A DNA stretch of 64,000 bases from Shewanella fidelis ATCC BAA-318 (lineage in GTDB: Bacteria > Pseudomonadota > Gammaproteobacteria > Enterobacterales > Shewanellaceae). Positions 31,486 through 41,056 of the stretch are shown one piece after another. Every line of letters begins with the position of its first letter. Position 1 is the first letter of the stretch. The stretch lies in the NCBI RefSeq assembly GCF_000518605.1, contig NZ_JADX01000019.1:1-64000 (forward strand), written 5' to 3'. The notes beneath the pieces were generated by a model. That model was not told the origin of the DNA and ran no database searches. It worked only from the letters and a program-made list of their open reading frames with translations. The position numbers and the translations under genes are program-made.

Positions 31486-33360
31486 TTACAACGGACGTAA
31501 GTTACCTCTTTGGTAGCGTCCCCAGCTAAGTTGACGGTTTAGTGTGCCGTCTGGTTGTACTGACAGCATGCCGCTGCGTCCGGTAAATTGATAGCCAGGT
31601 AGCGCACGCATCTGAGCTAATTTCCCGACTAGGTCGAGTGCGTCGTAACCCATAATGTAAAGGCGTTTGCGACTGTTGCTCCAGTTTGGCCATAGCTCAC
31701 TGACCATACGTGTTTCGGTGTTTGGGGTGATTAACCACGGAATATCGCTAATGGTCAGATTGTTGAGTTCGTTAGCGGTTTCACGATCATTACCCTCAAC
31801 ACGGCTGCGACTAGTGGTATAAAGTGGCACAGGCTCAGCAAATACACTGAAGTTCACGTCGATAAAGGGCTTGAGTAACGCTAAGTCTTTACTCGCTGAA
31901 ATCATGTATATCGCATCAATATCACGACGAGAGCGGAAATCAGCTTCAATCTTAGGCGTTAAAATGGCTTTGATGCGGGCGATACGCTCTTTACTGTCAA
32001 TGACACCTAATGACTTTTGTACGGTGACTTTCATTTTGTCACCCGCATCATAGTAATGGATCTCGGCAGCATTATTGGTAAGGGTTTGCCAAGCATCACT
32101 AAAGCTTTCTGCCATACGGCGGCCAATTGCATCGTTGCTGACTAGTAAAAGTGGTTGCTCAATTCCATCGTTATATAAGCGTTGTGCAGCATCAATCGCT
32201 TCATCTGTTGGTGATAGTGCAAAGAAAAACTTGTCAGGATCAGCCGTAAAAGTATCAATATGGTTTAAATACAGCTGCGGAATCGTTTTAGTTGTCACTG
32301 GTGCAATAGGTGCTGAAGGCGTTGCTGGAGATACAGCTTCAGCCGTAGCTGTCATGTTCTGTAGCTGCTCAACTTCAGATTGCAGTAATGGACCAATAAT
32401 GAACTCAGCCCCGGCCGTAACCGCTTGCTGGTAAGCTGCTTGTGCTCCGGTGGCGGTATCAAAAAAGTTAAGCGTAATATCGTCGTCGCCCTTTGCCATA
32501 TAATTGGCAATAATCCCTTGTTTAACTGTATTTGCAATAGTGGCACGTGGGCCGCTTAATGGCAGTAGTACTGCAATATTTTTAGGCTGATACGGCTGAG
32601 TATTGAGCGCCTTTTCTAAGTCAGTTGGTAATTTTGCCGCAGCAGGATGGCGCGGGTTGAGCTGTTGCCAGCTACCCAAATGACGCACTAAATCGTTAGG
32701 ATTGATTGCATAATGTTTGGCGATGTAAGCCAGTTGGATCCAACCGGCAAAGATCGGATTTGTGGTGTCATCTTTAAAGCTGAGTAATGTTTGTTCACTT
32801 ATCGGTTGTAATGAACGCCAAATCTTATCGTTGACCTCCACCGCTTGTGATGCCGGTAAATATTTACTAAGTAAACTTAATTGTCTTACTTCATCAATCG
32901 GTTGGTTGATTGATTGATATAAGTGCGCTTTAAATTGGTAATAGCTCACCCATTGCCAGTTAGGTAGTGTCCAATTACTTGGATAATTGAGTTCGCGTAA
33001 CGCATGGTCATAGGTTGAAACCATCTCTAAAACCCGTGCCGATAGATAAATATGCTCGGCAAGGATCTCTGGTTGCTGGCTAAGATCTTGGGCAATAGAC
33101 TTCAATGCTTTGTCTGCTGCGCTAGCGTTTCCTTCATTAATAAACGCATGAGCGGCAAGCAAAACGTATTTATCACGAGTTGATTTATTTTTTTCATTAG
33201 CTGCTAATGCCAAGTACTGCGTCGAGCCTTGGGTTACTGAAGCTAGAGAAACTTCAACCTTTTCAGTCTTTACCGGTGCAGACGTCGTGCCGCAACCGAA
33301 CAAAACTGCAGATAAAATTGCACAGGAAATAAATTTTGTTGTATTCAGTCTTTTTAACAC
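31486..33360 (-). CDS. lpoA: Penicillin-binding protein activator LpoA
   Basis: The 624-residue outer-membrane lipoprotein has lipobox LFGC (Cys23). The N-terminal half is TPR-like helical (about 40-250) and the C-terminal half (about 260-620) resembles a type I periplasmic binding protein (NIAVLLPLSG start). LpoA stimulates PBP1A, whose gene mrcA is about 17 kb upstream. A low-complexity Ala/Thr/Pro insert lies near 340-360. It is divergent from rsmI, as in E. coli. Confidence 0.93.
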   Translation of the reverse strand: MLKRLNTTKFISCAILSAVLFGCGTTSAPVKTEKVEVSLASVTQGSTQYLALAANEKNKSTRDKYVLLAAHAFINEGNASAADKALKSIAQDLSQQPEILAEHIYLSARVLEMVSTYDHALRELNYPSNWTLPNWQWVSYYQFKAHLYQSINQPIDEVRQLSLLSKYLPASQAVEVNDKIWRSLQPISEQTLLSFKDDTTNPIFAGWIQLAYIAKHYAINPNDLVRHLGSWQQLNPRHPAAAKLPTDLEKALNTQPYQPKNIAVLLPLSGPRATIANTVKQGIIANYMAKGDDDITLNFFDTATGAQAAYQQAVTAGAEFIIGPLLQSEVEQLQNMTATAEAVSPATPSAPIAPVTTKTIPQLYLNHIDTFTADPDKFFFALSPTDEAIDAAQRLYNDGIEQPLLLVSNDAIGRRMAESFSDAWQTLTNNAAEIHYYDAGDKMKVTVQKSLGVIDSKERIARIKAILTPKIEADFRSRRDIDAIYMISASKDLALLKPFIDVNFSVFAEPVPLYTTSRSRVEGNDRETANELNNLTISDIPWLITPNTETRMVSELWPNWSNSRKRLYIMGYDALDLVGKLAQMRALPGYQFTGRSGMLSVQPDGTLNRQLSWGRYQRGNLRPL

Positions 33361-33462
33361 GGGTCTTCACTCTGGTAAGATGCTGCTATTAGTTTAACCT
33401 GCTCTTCCCCTTGGCGAAAGTATTGTTAGAAACTCTTGCCAACACTCAATACAGAGGTAGAT

Positions 33463-34305
33463 ATGGACCTGTCGGTCGCGCTTTACATTGTTCCCACGCC
33501 AATTGGGAATTTAGGAGACATGAGTAGCCGTGCGTTAGAGGTGCTAAATCAAGTATCACTTATCGCCTGTGAAGACACTCGTCACAGTGGCAAGTTGTTG
33601 AGCCATTTCGGTATCGAAACTCGTAAAACTGCTTTGCATGACCACAATGAACGCGATAGAGCGCAGTGGATTATTCAAAAGTTAGGTAATGGTGAAGCGG
33701 TTGCGTTGATTTCTGATGCTGGGACGCCACTGATCTCAGATCCGGGTTATCATTTAGTAAAACAGGTGCGTGACGCTGGTTTTAAGGTGATCCCTTTACC
33801 GGGACCTTGTGCGGCAATTACTGCCTTATGTGCGTCAGGCTTACCCTCTGATCGTTTCTCTTTTGAGGGCTTCTTACCTTCTAAAGAAAAGGCGCGATTA
33901 GATAAACTCGTAGGACTTAAAGATGATCCGCGGACGTTGATTTTTTACGAGTCACCGCATCGTATTGTGCACAGTTTAGAGTCTTTAGTCGCTGCGCTAG
34001 GTGAAGAGCGTGAAATTGTGATGGCGCGTGAAGTGACTAAGACTTTTGAAACTTTTTTATCTGGGCCTGCAGCTGAAGTGTTACAAGCGGTGAAAGATGA
34101 CCCAAATCAGCAGCGTGGCGAAATCGTATTGATGTGCCATGGTCATCGCAGTGACGAAGAGTCTGAGTTTTCGCCAACAGTTATCAACACGCTTAAATTA
34201 CTGTGTGAAGAGTTGCCTTTGAAAAAAGCGGCCGCTGTGGCTGGTCAGATTTACGATATTAAAAAGAATGCGCTTTATAAGCACGGATTAGCGATCGGTC
34301 TCTAA
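33463..34305 (+). CDS. rsmI: 16S rRNA 2'-O-ribose C1402 methyltransferase
   Basis: The product is a tetrapyrrole-methylase-fold enzyme of about 280 residues. It has [14 protein letters not shown] at the N-terminus, [12 protein letters not shown] (near 36) and [14 protein letters not shown] (near 77). It methylates C1402 of 16S rRNA with RsmH. The start is ATG 33463, which follows a GAGGT ribosome-binding site; the reading frame stays open to a TTG at 33436. It is followed by rnpB. Confidence 0.95.
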   Translation: MDLSVALYIVPTPIGNLGDMSSRALEVLNQVSLIACEDTRHSGKLLSHFGIETRKTALHDHNERDRAQWIIQKLGNGEAVALISDAGTPLISDPGYHLVKQVRDAGFKVIPLPGPCAAITALCASGLPSDRFSFEGFLPSKEKARLDKLVGLKDDPRTLIFYESPHRIVHSLESLVAALGEEREIVMAREVTKTFETFLSGPAAEVLQAVKDDPNQQRGEIVLMCHGHRSDEESEFSPTVINTLKLLCEELPLKKAAAVAGQIYDIKKNALYKHGLAIGL

Positions 34306-34378
34306 TAGATCTGCTTTGAGTGAAGTTGATTTGTGAAAGTCCTTGGTTTGTTGCCTGAGCTTAGCTATAATCCGCGCC

Positions 34379-34720
<342 letters not shown>

Positions 34721-34728
34721 ATTAATAT

Positions 34729-34765
34729 AAAACCCGCTTATCGAAAGATAAGCGGGTTTTTGTTT
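34729..34765 (+). terminator. Terminator after rnpB
   Basis: The stem ACCCGCTTATC/GATAAGCGGGT has a GAAA-type loop and is followed by a T-rich run. Confidence 0.9.
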
Positions 34766-34811
34766 TGTAGCAGATAAAAACTTCAGTCTACTTTTGCCGT
34801 CGGGCTTTAAT

Positions 34812-35127
34812 TAAAGAGTTGAGCTACTCAGAGCGTTTTTGGCAAAGTAATTCAAGGGGAATAATTAAAGCAATGCTTGCTCCCTTGTGAAGTTATTCAA
34901 TGCGAAAGTAGGTAGCCAAAAACATTCCGTAATGACGACGTTTAGTGATTCTGATGCTGTGACTGTTAATCAGCAAAGCAGGAGTTTAAACCTAGTTTGA
35001 TTATGCTCCTCACTGGCAGTGGGCGACATAGATGCAGCGAATGTCATTAAAGCTGGTGCACTTAATGACATTGCCTCAAAACCACTAAACTCTCGCTTAG
35101 TGACAAAATGTTTATACTGTTTGCTAT
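34812..35127 (-). mobile_element. MITE-like repeat, copy 2 (inverted, degraded)
   Basis: Read on the minus strand, the segment matches copies 1 and 3: AGTATAAACATTT start, GCGAGAGTTTAG, TTTTGAGGCAA, CAGCATCAGAATC, TTTTTGGCTACCTACTT and CCTTGAATTA. The end near the LysR gene keeps a mutated terminal repeat (ATAGCAAACAGTATAA on the minus strand). At the other end (about 34812) similarity fades before a terminal repeat can be seen. No ORF is present. It ends about 8 bp from the LysR stop. Confidence 0.7.
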
Positions 35128-35134
35128 TTAACCG

Positions 35135-36010
35135 TTAAGCAGTCTTTAGACCGTTATTTAAATGCTCAAGTAACATACGCACTTTAGGGGAAAGGTGGCG
35201 ATTTTGTGGGTATAGTGCCCAAATACCCTCTTCGGGTTGGCGGTTTTGTTCAAGCAGAGCTGTTAGCTCACCGGATTCGATATAGGGCAGTACGTAATAG
35301 TCTGGGAGTTGCACTATGCCAATACCTTTAATTGCCGCATCAACTAAGGCATGACCACTATTACAGCTAAGGCTGCCTTTGACACGTACATTACGGGTTT
35401 TGCCATTTTCTTGAAAACGCCAGTAATCCATAGTACCGATTAGACAGTTATGCTGGTCAAGCTCAGACAATGAGTGTGGAATGCCATAGGTAGATAGATA
35501 ATCTGGTGAAGCACAAACATACTGGGTACGGCTACTCAGCTTTTTAGCCATCATACTTGAGTCTTCTAAATGGCCTAGGCGGATAGCCAGATCGTAACCT
35601 TCGTCAACTAAGTCTAATTTTTGGTTGCTTAGATTGAGTTTTACTTCAAGTTCCGGATACAGGGCGGCAAAGTCGTTAACTAATGGCGCGATAGTCATTT
35701 CACCATAAGTCACGGGCGCGGTGATCTTAAGCAAGCCGCGGGGGCTGGTCTGTAAATTAGTGATAGCGCGTTCCGCTTCTTCTAGACCATCTAATACTTG
35801 GCGGCAATGTTGATAATAGATGCGGCCAACTTCGGTGACAGATACTTTGCGAGTCGTACGGTGAAACAGTTTAGCGGCAAGCCGTGTTTCAAGAGCACTG
35901 ATTTGACGGCTTACTTGTGCAGTTGATATGCCTAATCGCTGTGATGCTTTGGTAAAGCTTTCAGCCTCGGCAACCGCAACAAATTCACTTACACCTTCCC
36001 AATTAAACAT
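35135..36010 (-). CDS. LysR-family regulator of the formaldehyde locus
   Basis: The 291-residue LTTR has an N-terminal HTH (FTKASQRLGISTAQVSRQISALE, about 18-40) followed by the usual substrate-binding domain (about 88-285). It belongs to the common CrgA/DsdC-like subgroup with the RTTRKVSVTEVG motif. It is divergent from a DksA/TraR-type gene and 0.8 kb from adhC. A 24-bp perfect palindrome lies 31 bases from its start codon, and the same core occurs before adhC and the SMR gene. It is therefore the likely activator of the locus and may repress itself. Confidence 0.88.
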   Translation of the reverse strand: MFNWEGVSEFVAVAEAESFTKASQRLGISTAQVSRQISALETRLAAKLFHRTTRKVSVTEVGRIYYQHCRQVLDGLEEAERAITNLQTSPRGLLKITAPVTYGEMTIAPLVNDFAALYPELEVKLNLSNQKLDLVDEGYDLAIRLGHLEDSSMMAKKLSSRTQYVCASPDYLSTYGIPHSLSELDQHNCLIGTMDYWRFQENGKTRNVRVKGSLSCNSGHALVDAAIKGIGIVQLPDYYVLPYIESGELTALLEQNRQPEEGIWALYPQNRHLSPKVRMLLEHLNNGLKTA

Positions 36011-36040
36011 ACATCTTCCTTATGAGAGATTGGACTAAAC

Positions 36041-36064
36041 ATCTTTTACCATATGGTAAAAGAT
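36041..36064. promoter_or_regulatory. LysR operator 1: perfect 24-bp palindrome
   Basis: The left half is ATCTTTTACCAT and the right half its exact reverse complement; the core is TTACC-ATAT-GGTAA. It lies between the LysR gene and the zinc-finger gene, and is centred 30.5 bp upstream of the TTATCA box of the rightward promoter. That distance corresponds to about -65 from the expected transcription start. Confidence 0.8.
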
Positions 36065-36082
36065 ATTTGCATTATTGGCTAA

Positions 36083-36110
36083 TTATCATTTCTGATGAAA
36101 CAAATATAAT
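36083..36110 (+). promoter_or_regulatory. Promoter 1 (toward the zinc-finger gene)
   Basis: TTATCA at 36083-36088, a 16-bp spacer, and a perfect TATAAT at 36105-36110. The predicted start near 36117 gives a leader of about 175 nt to the ATG at 36292. The -35 and spacer are weak, as expected of an activator-dependent promoter. The same layout recurs before adhC and the SMR gene. Confidence 0.7.
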
Positions 36111-36291
36111 GAGTTCATTGAGTCGAGCAGTACGTATTTGCATGGCTAATGGCTTTTATTGCTAGTGTGTCTTTAGCCAATATCGACTAAATAGAGAAGA
36201 CTTCAATTATAGATTAATGACTGAAAATTAATTTTAGCAATAGCATTAATCATTTATTGGACGGCACAAGTGTCATAGAGAGGTACTAATT

Positions 36292-36558
36292 ATGGCGGGT
36301 GGATGGTCAAGAGATGGTGCAGTACAAGATCAAATAGACAGTAGTGTGGCTGACGCTGTTGCTGCAGCAAGAAGTCGCCTGCAAGCTGGTACGAGCTTAC
36401 TGCATTGCGAAGAGTGCGGTGAGGTTATCCCTGAGGCAAGACGCATTGCAGTGCCTGGGGTTCGACTCTGTATCGATTGTCAAAATGAAATCGATATTAA
36501 CCAAACAAAGCAACAACTGTTTAATCGCAGAGGCAGTAAAGATAGCCAGTTACGCTAA
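36292..36558 (+). CDS. DksA/TraR-type C4 zinc-finger protein (YbiI-like)
   Basis: The 88-residue protein has a C-terminal C4 zinc finger: CEECGEVIPEARR (Cys39, Cys42) and LCIDC (Cys60, Cys63), the TraR/DksA type. The N-terminal helix is short, so it lacks the long coiled coil of full DksA and resembles YbiI or phage TraR-like proteins. Such proteins can act at the RNA polymerase secondary channel, but this has not been shown for YbiI-type members. It is divergent from the LysR gene and carries its own copy of the shared promoter. Confidence 0.87.
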   Translation: MAGGWSRDGAVQDQIDSSVADAVAAARSRLQAGTSLLHCEECGEVIPEARRIAVPGVRLCIDCQNEIDINQTKQQLFNRRGSKDSQLR

Positions 36559-36662
36559 TTTTAAGCAGTAGAAGCGATGATTAATTTTTATAGCTGGTTT
36601 GAGGATGACTCAAATCGTACAAGTTACTTAATTAAATAATTAAGTAACTTTTAAAAAGATTA

Positions 36663-36689
36663 TTACCATATGGTAAAGGTAAATTACCT
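36663..36689. promoter_or_regulatory. LysR operator 2, upstream of adhC
   Basis: TTACC-ATAT-GGTAA at 36663-36676 repeats the operator 1 core. It is followed by AGGTAA-A-TTACCT at 36677-36689, a second inverted copy of the same half-sites that could be an activation-binding site. The first palindrome is centred 30.5 bp from the TTATCA of the adhC promoter. Confidence 0.8.
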
Positions 36690-36699
36690 GTAGATGGGA

Positions 36700-36727
36700 T
36701 TATCAATATTGAACAGGTAGTTATAAT
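36700..36727 (+). promoter_or_regulatory. Promoter 2 (adhC)
   Basis: TTATCA at 36700-36705, a 16-bp spacer and TATAAT at 36722-36727, identical in layout to promoters 1 and 3. The predicted start is near 36734, about 57 bases before the adhC ATG. Confidence 0.7.
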
Positions 36728-36781
36728 CTTTTCCATACCCAACTACGGTACACGCCGTAACGTAAAACTTATTAAAAGTAG

Positions 36782-37921
<1,140 letters not shown>

Positions 37922-37937
37922 TAATATTGTCTAGAAT

Positions 37938-37967
37938 AACAAGCGCTTTCGAGCGCTTGTTGTTTTT
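37938..37967 (+). terminator. Terminator between adhC and fghA
   Basis: The stem AACAAGCGCT/AGCGCTTGTT with a short loop is followed by a T-rich run. It suggests that fghA is reached by read-through or has its own promoter. Confidence 0.8.
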
Positions 37968-38048
37968 AGAGGCCTAATTTTTAAAGATAGCGCTTTAAAG
38001 GTTAAGCTTTACAGAGTTAGTTTAAAATTTTATAGGAGTCGGTATTAA

Positions 38049-38888
38049 ATGACCGTTGAAAATATTAGTGTAAATAAGAGCTTTGGTGGTTGGCACAAAC
38101 AATACAGCCACCATTCTAAAACCCTTAATTGCGCCATGCGATTTGCCATTTATTTACCGCCTCAAGCGTCAAATGGTAAAAAGGTGCCTGTGCTTTATTG
38201 GCTGTCAGGTTTAACCTGTACCGATGAAAACTTTATGCAAAAAGCCGGTGCTCAGCGTATGGCTGCTGAGTTAGGTATTGCTATTGTTGCCCCAGATACA
38301 AGCCCTCGTGGTGATGATGTCGCCGATGACGATGGTTATGATTTAGGTAAAGGCGCTGGTTTTTACGTTAATGCGACTCAAGCACCTTGGAACCGTCACT
38401 ATCGTATGTATGACTATGTGGTAAATGAGTTGCCACAGCTGATTGAATCAATGTTCCCTGTCAGCGATAAGCGCTCAATTGCGGGTCACTCGATGGGTGG
38501 TCATGGTGCATTAGTGATTGCCATGCGTAATCCACAAGCTTACCAGTCAGTTTCGGCATTTAGCCCGATCGCTAACCCAGTTAATTGCCCTTGGGGTAAA
38601 AAAGCGTTCACTGCTTATTTAGGTCGTGATACCACAACATGGGCTGAGTACGATGCGAGCTTGTTGATGCGCCAAGCAACGGAGTTTGTTCCAGCGCTGG
38701 TGGATCAAGGAGAGGCTGATGATTTTCTTATTGAACAGTTAAAGCCTGAAGTACTTGAGGCGGCAGCTAATGTTAGCGGTTATCCGCTAACGCTGAATAT
38801 GCAAGAAGGTTTTGATCATAGCTACTACTTTATCGCTAGCTTTATCGAAAACCACCTGCGTTTCCATGCCGAGCATTTGACAAAATAA
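38049..38888 (+). CDS. fghA: S-formylglutathione hydrolase
   Basis: The 279-residue esterase D-type alpha/beta hydrolase splits S-formylglutathione into formate and glutathione, the step after AdhC. The nucleophile elbow is [10 protein letters not shown] (Ser near 147), [13 protein letters not shown] (near 50) holds the oxyanion region, and GFDHSYYF (near 257) the catalytic His. TAGGAGTC upstream supports ATG 38049. A diverged copy of its last codons lies 70 bp downstream. Confidence 0.95.
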   Translation: MTVENISVNKSFGGWHKQYSHHSKTLNCAMRFAIYLPPQASNGKKVPVLYWLSGLTCTDENFMQKAGAQRMAAELGIAIVAPDTSPRGDDVADDDGYDLGKGAGFYVNATQAPWNRHYRMYDYVVNELPQLIESMFPVSDKRSIAGHSMGGHGALVIAMRNPQAYQSVSAFSPIANPVNCPWGKKAFTAYLGRDTTTWAEYDASLLMRQATEFVPALVDQGEADDFLIEQLKPEVLEAAANVSGYPLTLNMQEGFDHSYYFIASFIENHLRFHAEHLTK

Positions 38889-38955
38889 GCTGATTTTTAT
38901 TACTGAAGTGCTTTGATTTTAGGGAGGGATAGCAAATAGCGATAACTTCCCTCAA

Positions 38956-39024
38956 TTCATTAACTTCATCGAGAACCACCTAGGTTTGCACGCTCAGCAT
39001 TTAGCTAAGTCATTATTCATGTAA
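38956..39024 (+). pseudogene. Relic of the 3' end of a second fghA
   Basis: In one frame this stretch reads FINFIENHLGLHAQHLAKSL and so on to a TAA stop, clearly matching the C-terminus of the intact FghA ([17 protein letters not shown]). Most base differences from the fghA 3' end fall at third codon positions (TTT/TTC, GAA/GAG, CAT/CAC, GCC/GCT). This suggests the relic diverged while still coding rather than by a recent tandem duplication. Upstream the similarity is quickly lost. The 38889-39228 gap holds nothing else apart from a terminator and the SMR promoter. Confidence 0.7.
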
Positions 39025-39053
39025 ATCAGGTTAGTCACAAACATGTCGACATT

Positions 39054-39082
39054 AAAAGCTGCCTCAATAGGCAGCTTTTTTA
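39054..39082 (+). terminator. Terminator downstream of fghA and its relic
   Basis: AAAAGCTGCC/GGCAGCTTTT has a 6-base loop and is followed by further T residues. It lies after the relic, so it may originally have served the lost gene. Confidence 0.85.
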
Positions 39083-39100
39083 TGGCTGATAATTAGATTA

Positions 39101-39114
39101 TTACCAAGAGGTAA
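39101..39114. promoter_or_regulatory. LysR operator 3, upstream of the SMR gene
   Basis: TTACC-AAGA-GGTAA with the flanking AGATTA on the left resembles operator 2 over more than 20 bases. Its centre is 30.5 bp upstream of the TTATCA of the SMR promoter, the same as at the other two sites. Confidence 0.75.
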
Positions 39115-39137
39115 AAGTCATTTGTATTTCATGGTGA

Positions 39138-39165
39138 TTATCATTGTCTATTGGATAAATATAAT
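39138..39165 (+). promoter_or_regulatory. Promoter 3 (SMR transporter)
   Basis: TTATCA at 39138-39143, a 16-bp spacer, and TATAAT at 39160-39165. The predicted start near 39172 leaves a leader of about 57 bases, the same as for adhC. Confidence 0.7.
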
Positions 39166-39228
39166 AGCTGTATTCGTTTAAACCCCTTTGTAAACATAGC
39201 ATTGCTGAGCAAATAATAAGGTAGTCAT

Positions 39229-39555
39229 ATGAGCTGGATTTTTCTTTTATTGGGCGTTGTCGCTGAAGCATTATCACATGTAGCACTGAAAGCCACCGAC
39301 GGGTTTAGTAAGCCGCTACCGGCAGCGCTAGTACTTCTAGGTCATTTAACAGCGTTTATCTTTTTAGGCCAGGCAATGAAAGGCATGCCAGTTGGTGTGG
39401 TACATGCGCTTTGGGCTGGATTAGCGATTGTTACTGTAACTTTATTGTCAGCATTATTTTATCGTCAACACCTTGATATGACCGCGTGGGTTGGCATGGC
39501 TTTGGTGGCCGTAGGCGTGATGATGATTAACTTTTCACAAGGTCACGCTCATTAA
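39229..39555 (+). CDS. Small multidrug resistance (SMR) family transporter
   Basis: The 108-residue protein has four TM helices in the EmrE layout. The membrane Glu that couples protons is present (Glu13, EmrE Glu14), as are Trp62 (EmrE Trp63) and the helix-4 INFS end. The positions of EmrE Tyr40 and Tyr60, both substrate-site residues, are His39 and His59 here. The usual Qac or guanidinium-exporter specificity therefore should not be assumed. Its promoter matches the adhC promoter, suggesting a role linked to aldehyde stress. AAGGT upstream supports ATG 39229. Confidence 0.9.
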   Translation: MSWIFLLLGVVAEALSHVALKATDGFSKPLPAALVLLGHLTAFIFLGQAMKGMPVGVVHALWAGLAIVTVTLLSALFYRQHLDMTAWVGMALVAVGVMMINFSQGHAH

Positions 39556-39651
39556 CTTTTAAGTGTTTTATTTTACCGGGGAAGTATGGTTTATTTTGGC
39601 TAATTTATTGTCAGCTGCTACAGTCTAGTAAGATAAATTGGAGATAAAATT

Positions 39652-40068
39652 ATGCGCTTATTTAATACCATATTAGTGCTGTTACTGCTTGTTGTTGGCG
39701 GCTGTGCCTCAACAGAAGCGAATAAGCAACGTGATGCTATGTATACGTTTGCAGATCTTCAGCAAGTGAACTCGATAGATAACTTTCGCATGGATGGCTG
39801 GGAGAGTGTTGATCGCTACTCTATCATCGTCAATGTGCGCCCAAAGCAATATTATTTGTTGATCCTTAATAGTGGCTTGAATGATCTAAAATTTGCTCAA
39901 GGGTTAGCAATCAGCTCAACCATGGGTAAAGTTGAAGCGGGCTTCGACTCGGTCTCAACAGTTCAAGATCCTATGCTTAAATCACAGATTAAGCGTATTT
40001 ATAAGCTTGAGGATAAACAGCAGAAAAATGAGATAAAAGCCAAAATCGAAGCTTTTGCTGATAAGTAA
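39652..40068 (+). CDS. DUF6491-like lipoprotein
   Basis: The 138-residue product has a signal peptide ending in VGGC (Cys18). The mature part contains the DNFRMDGWESVDRYSIIVN and YYLLIL stretches typical of a small lipoprotein family (DUF6491) with no known function. A TGGAG site precedes ATG 39652. It has no obvious operon partner. Confidence 0.7.
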   Translation: MRLFNTILVLLLLVVGGCASTEANKQRDAMYTFADLQQVNSIDNFRMDGWESVDRYSIIVNVRPKQYYLLILNSGLNDLKFAQGLAISSTMGKVEAGFDSVSTVQDPMLKSQIKRIYKLEDKQQKNEIKAKIEAFADK

Positions 40069-40425
40069 TAACTGTAAGGTTATGTTCACCTCTAATAAAA
40101 GTAGCACCTAGCTTTATCCGCTAAAACCAAAGCTTGGTGCTGTCTCCCCCTGTTCATTTCACTATCTGTTACGCTTAGCTGTTCATATGCATGATTTGCT
40201 ATTAAGCCCTGATATAAGACTGTTTTTGCTGCTTTTGTTATGAGGTTTATTCAGTAAACAGATTCAATAGGCGAAAGTATTAGTTATTCCCCTTATGGAT
40301 ATTGTCATGTTTATCGTTACAAACTGACCGTCTAGCGCTAGTTTTTCCTATCTTTTTTAGGCGTTAACCTAGCCTCAATGTCGCTTACACAAGTAAGAGA
40401 TACCATTTAATTGAGAGTGAGGTTG
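40069..40425. other. Intergenic region with one hairpin
   Basis: No gene is seen. Arms AGCACCTAGCTTT (40103-40115) and AAAGCTTGGTGCT (40129-40141) pair at 12 of 13 positions and could end the lipoprotein transcript, though no T run follows on the plus strand. The remainder is AT-rich and should hold the promoter of the next gene. Confidence 0.45.
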
Positions 40426-40428
40426 ATG

Positions 40429-40968
40429 ATGAAAGCAAAAACAATTTTAGCTAGCGTATTGTGTTCAAGCTTAATGGTCGCCAGCGTACAAGCTGTTGAG
40501 GTGGATTTCTTTGCGGGCGCTGGTATTGGTTATCAAATGGATAAAGTCGATGGCGGCATTAATCATGATACAGAGGATATGTCATATCAAGGACGCATTG
40601 GTGTTTTGATTGAGCAGCAACATAGGATCACAGGTACTTTTGGTTATATGGAGGATAAGTTTGCCGACGCTAATACCGATTACAAGCAAGAGCAATACAG
40701 CTGGTTACTCTCCTATGATTACCTCATTCCTGTGCACAAAGACGTTAATCTTTTTGTGGGTGTGAGTGCAGGTGCTAACGATAATAAAATAGCTGGACGT
40801 GCTTCAACTGATTTTGTTTATGGTGGTCAGGCTGGTGTGCAATATCAATGGACTGAGCATTTATCGTCAGATCTAGGCTATCGCTATTTAGCGCAAGACT
40901 ATAGTGAAAACGGCATCGATATTGATAACAGTCAACAGATCTATTTGACCTTAGACTATAAGTTTTAG
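40429..40968 (+). CDS. Outer-membrane beta-barrel protein (OmpA-barrel-like)
   Basis: The product of about 180 residues has a signal peptide cleaved after VASVQA and alternating beta-strand sequence. It ends in LDYKF, the terminal aromatic being the usual signal for BAM-mediated assembly. The size suits an eight-stranded barrel. Start codon ATG 40429 has GAGG six bases upstream; ATG 40426 is the alternative. The specific function is unknown. Confidence 0.75.
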   Translation: MKAKTILASVLCSSLMVASVQAVEVDFFAGAGIGYQMDKVDGGINHDTEDMSYQGRIGVLIEQQHRITGTFGYMEDKFADANTDYKQEQYSWLLSYDYLIPVHKDVNLFVGVSAGANDNKIAGRASTDFVYGGQAGVQYQWTEHLSSDLGYRYLAQDYSENGIDIDNSQQIYLTLDYKF

Positions 40969-41056
40969 TTTAGCCAAACAGCCAATAGGTATGTATTGCA
41001 GTAAAAAACAGTAATAGCAATATGGAAAGGATTCCATTTGCGCTACGTTTACTTGA

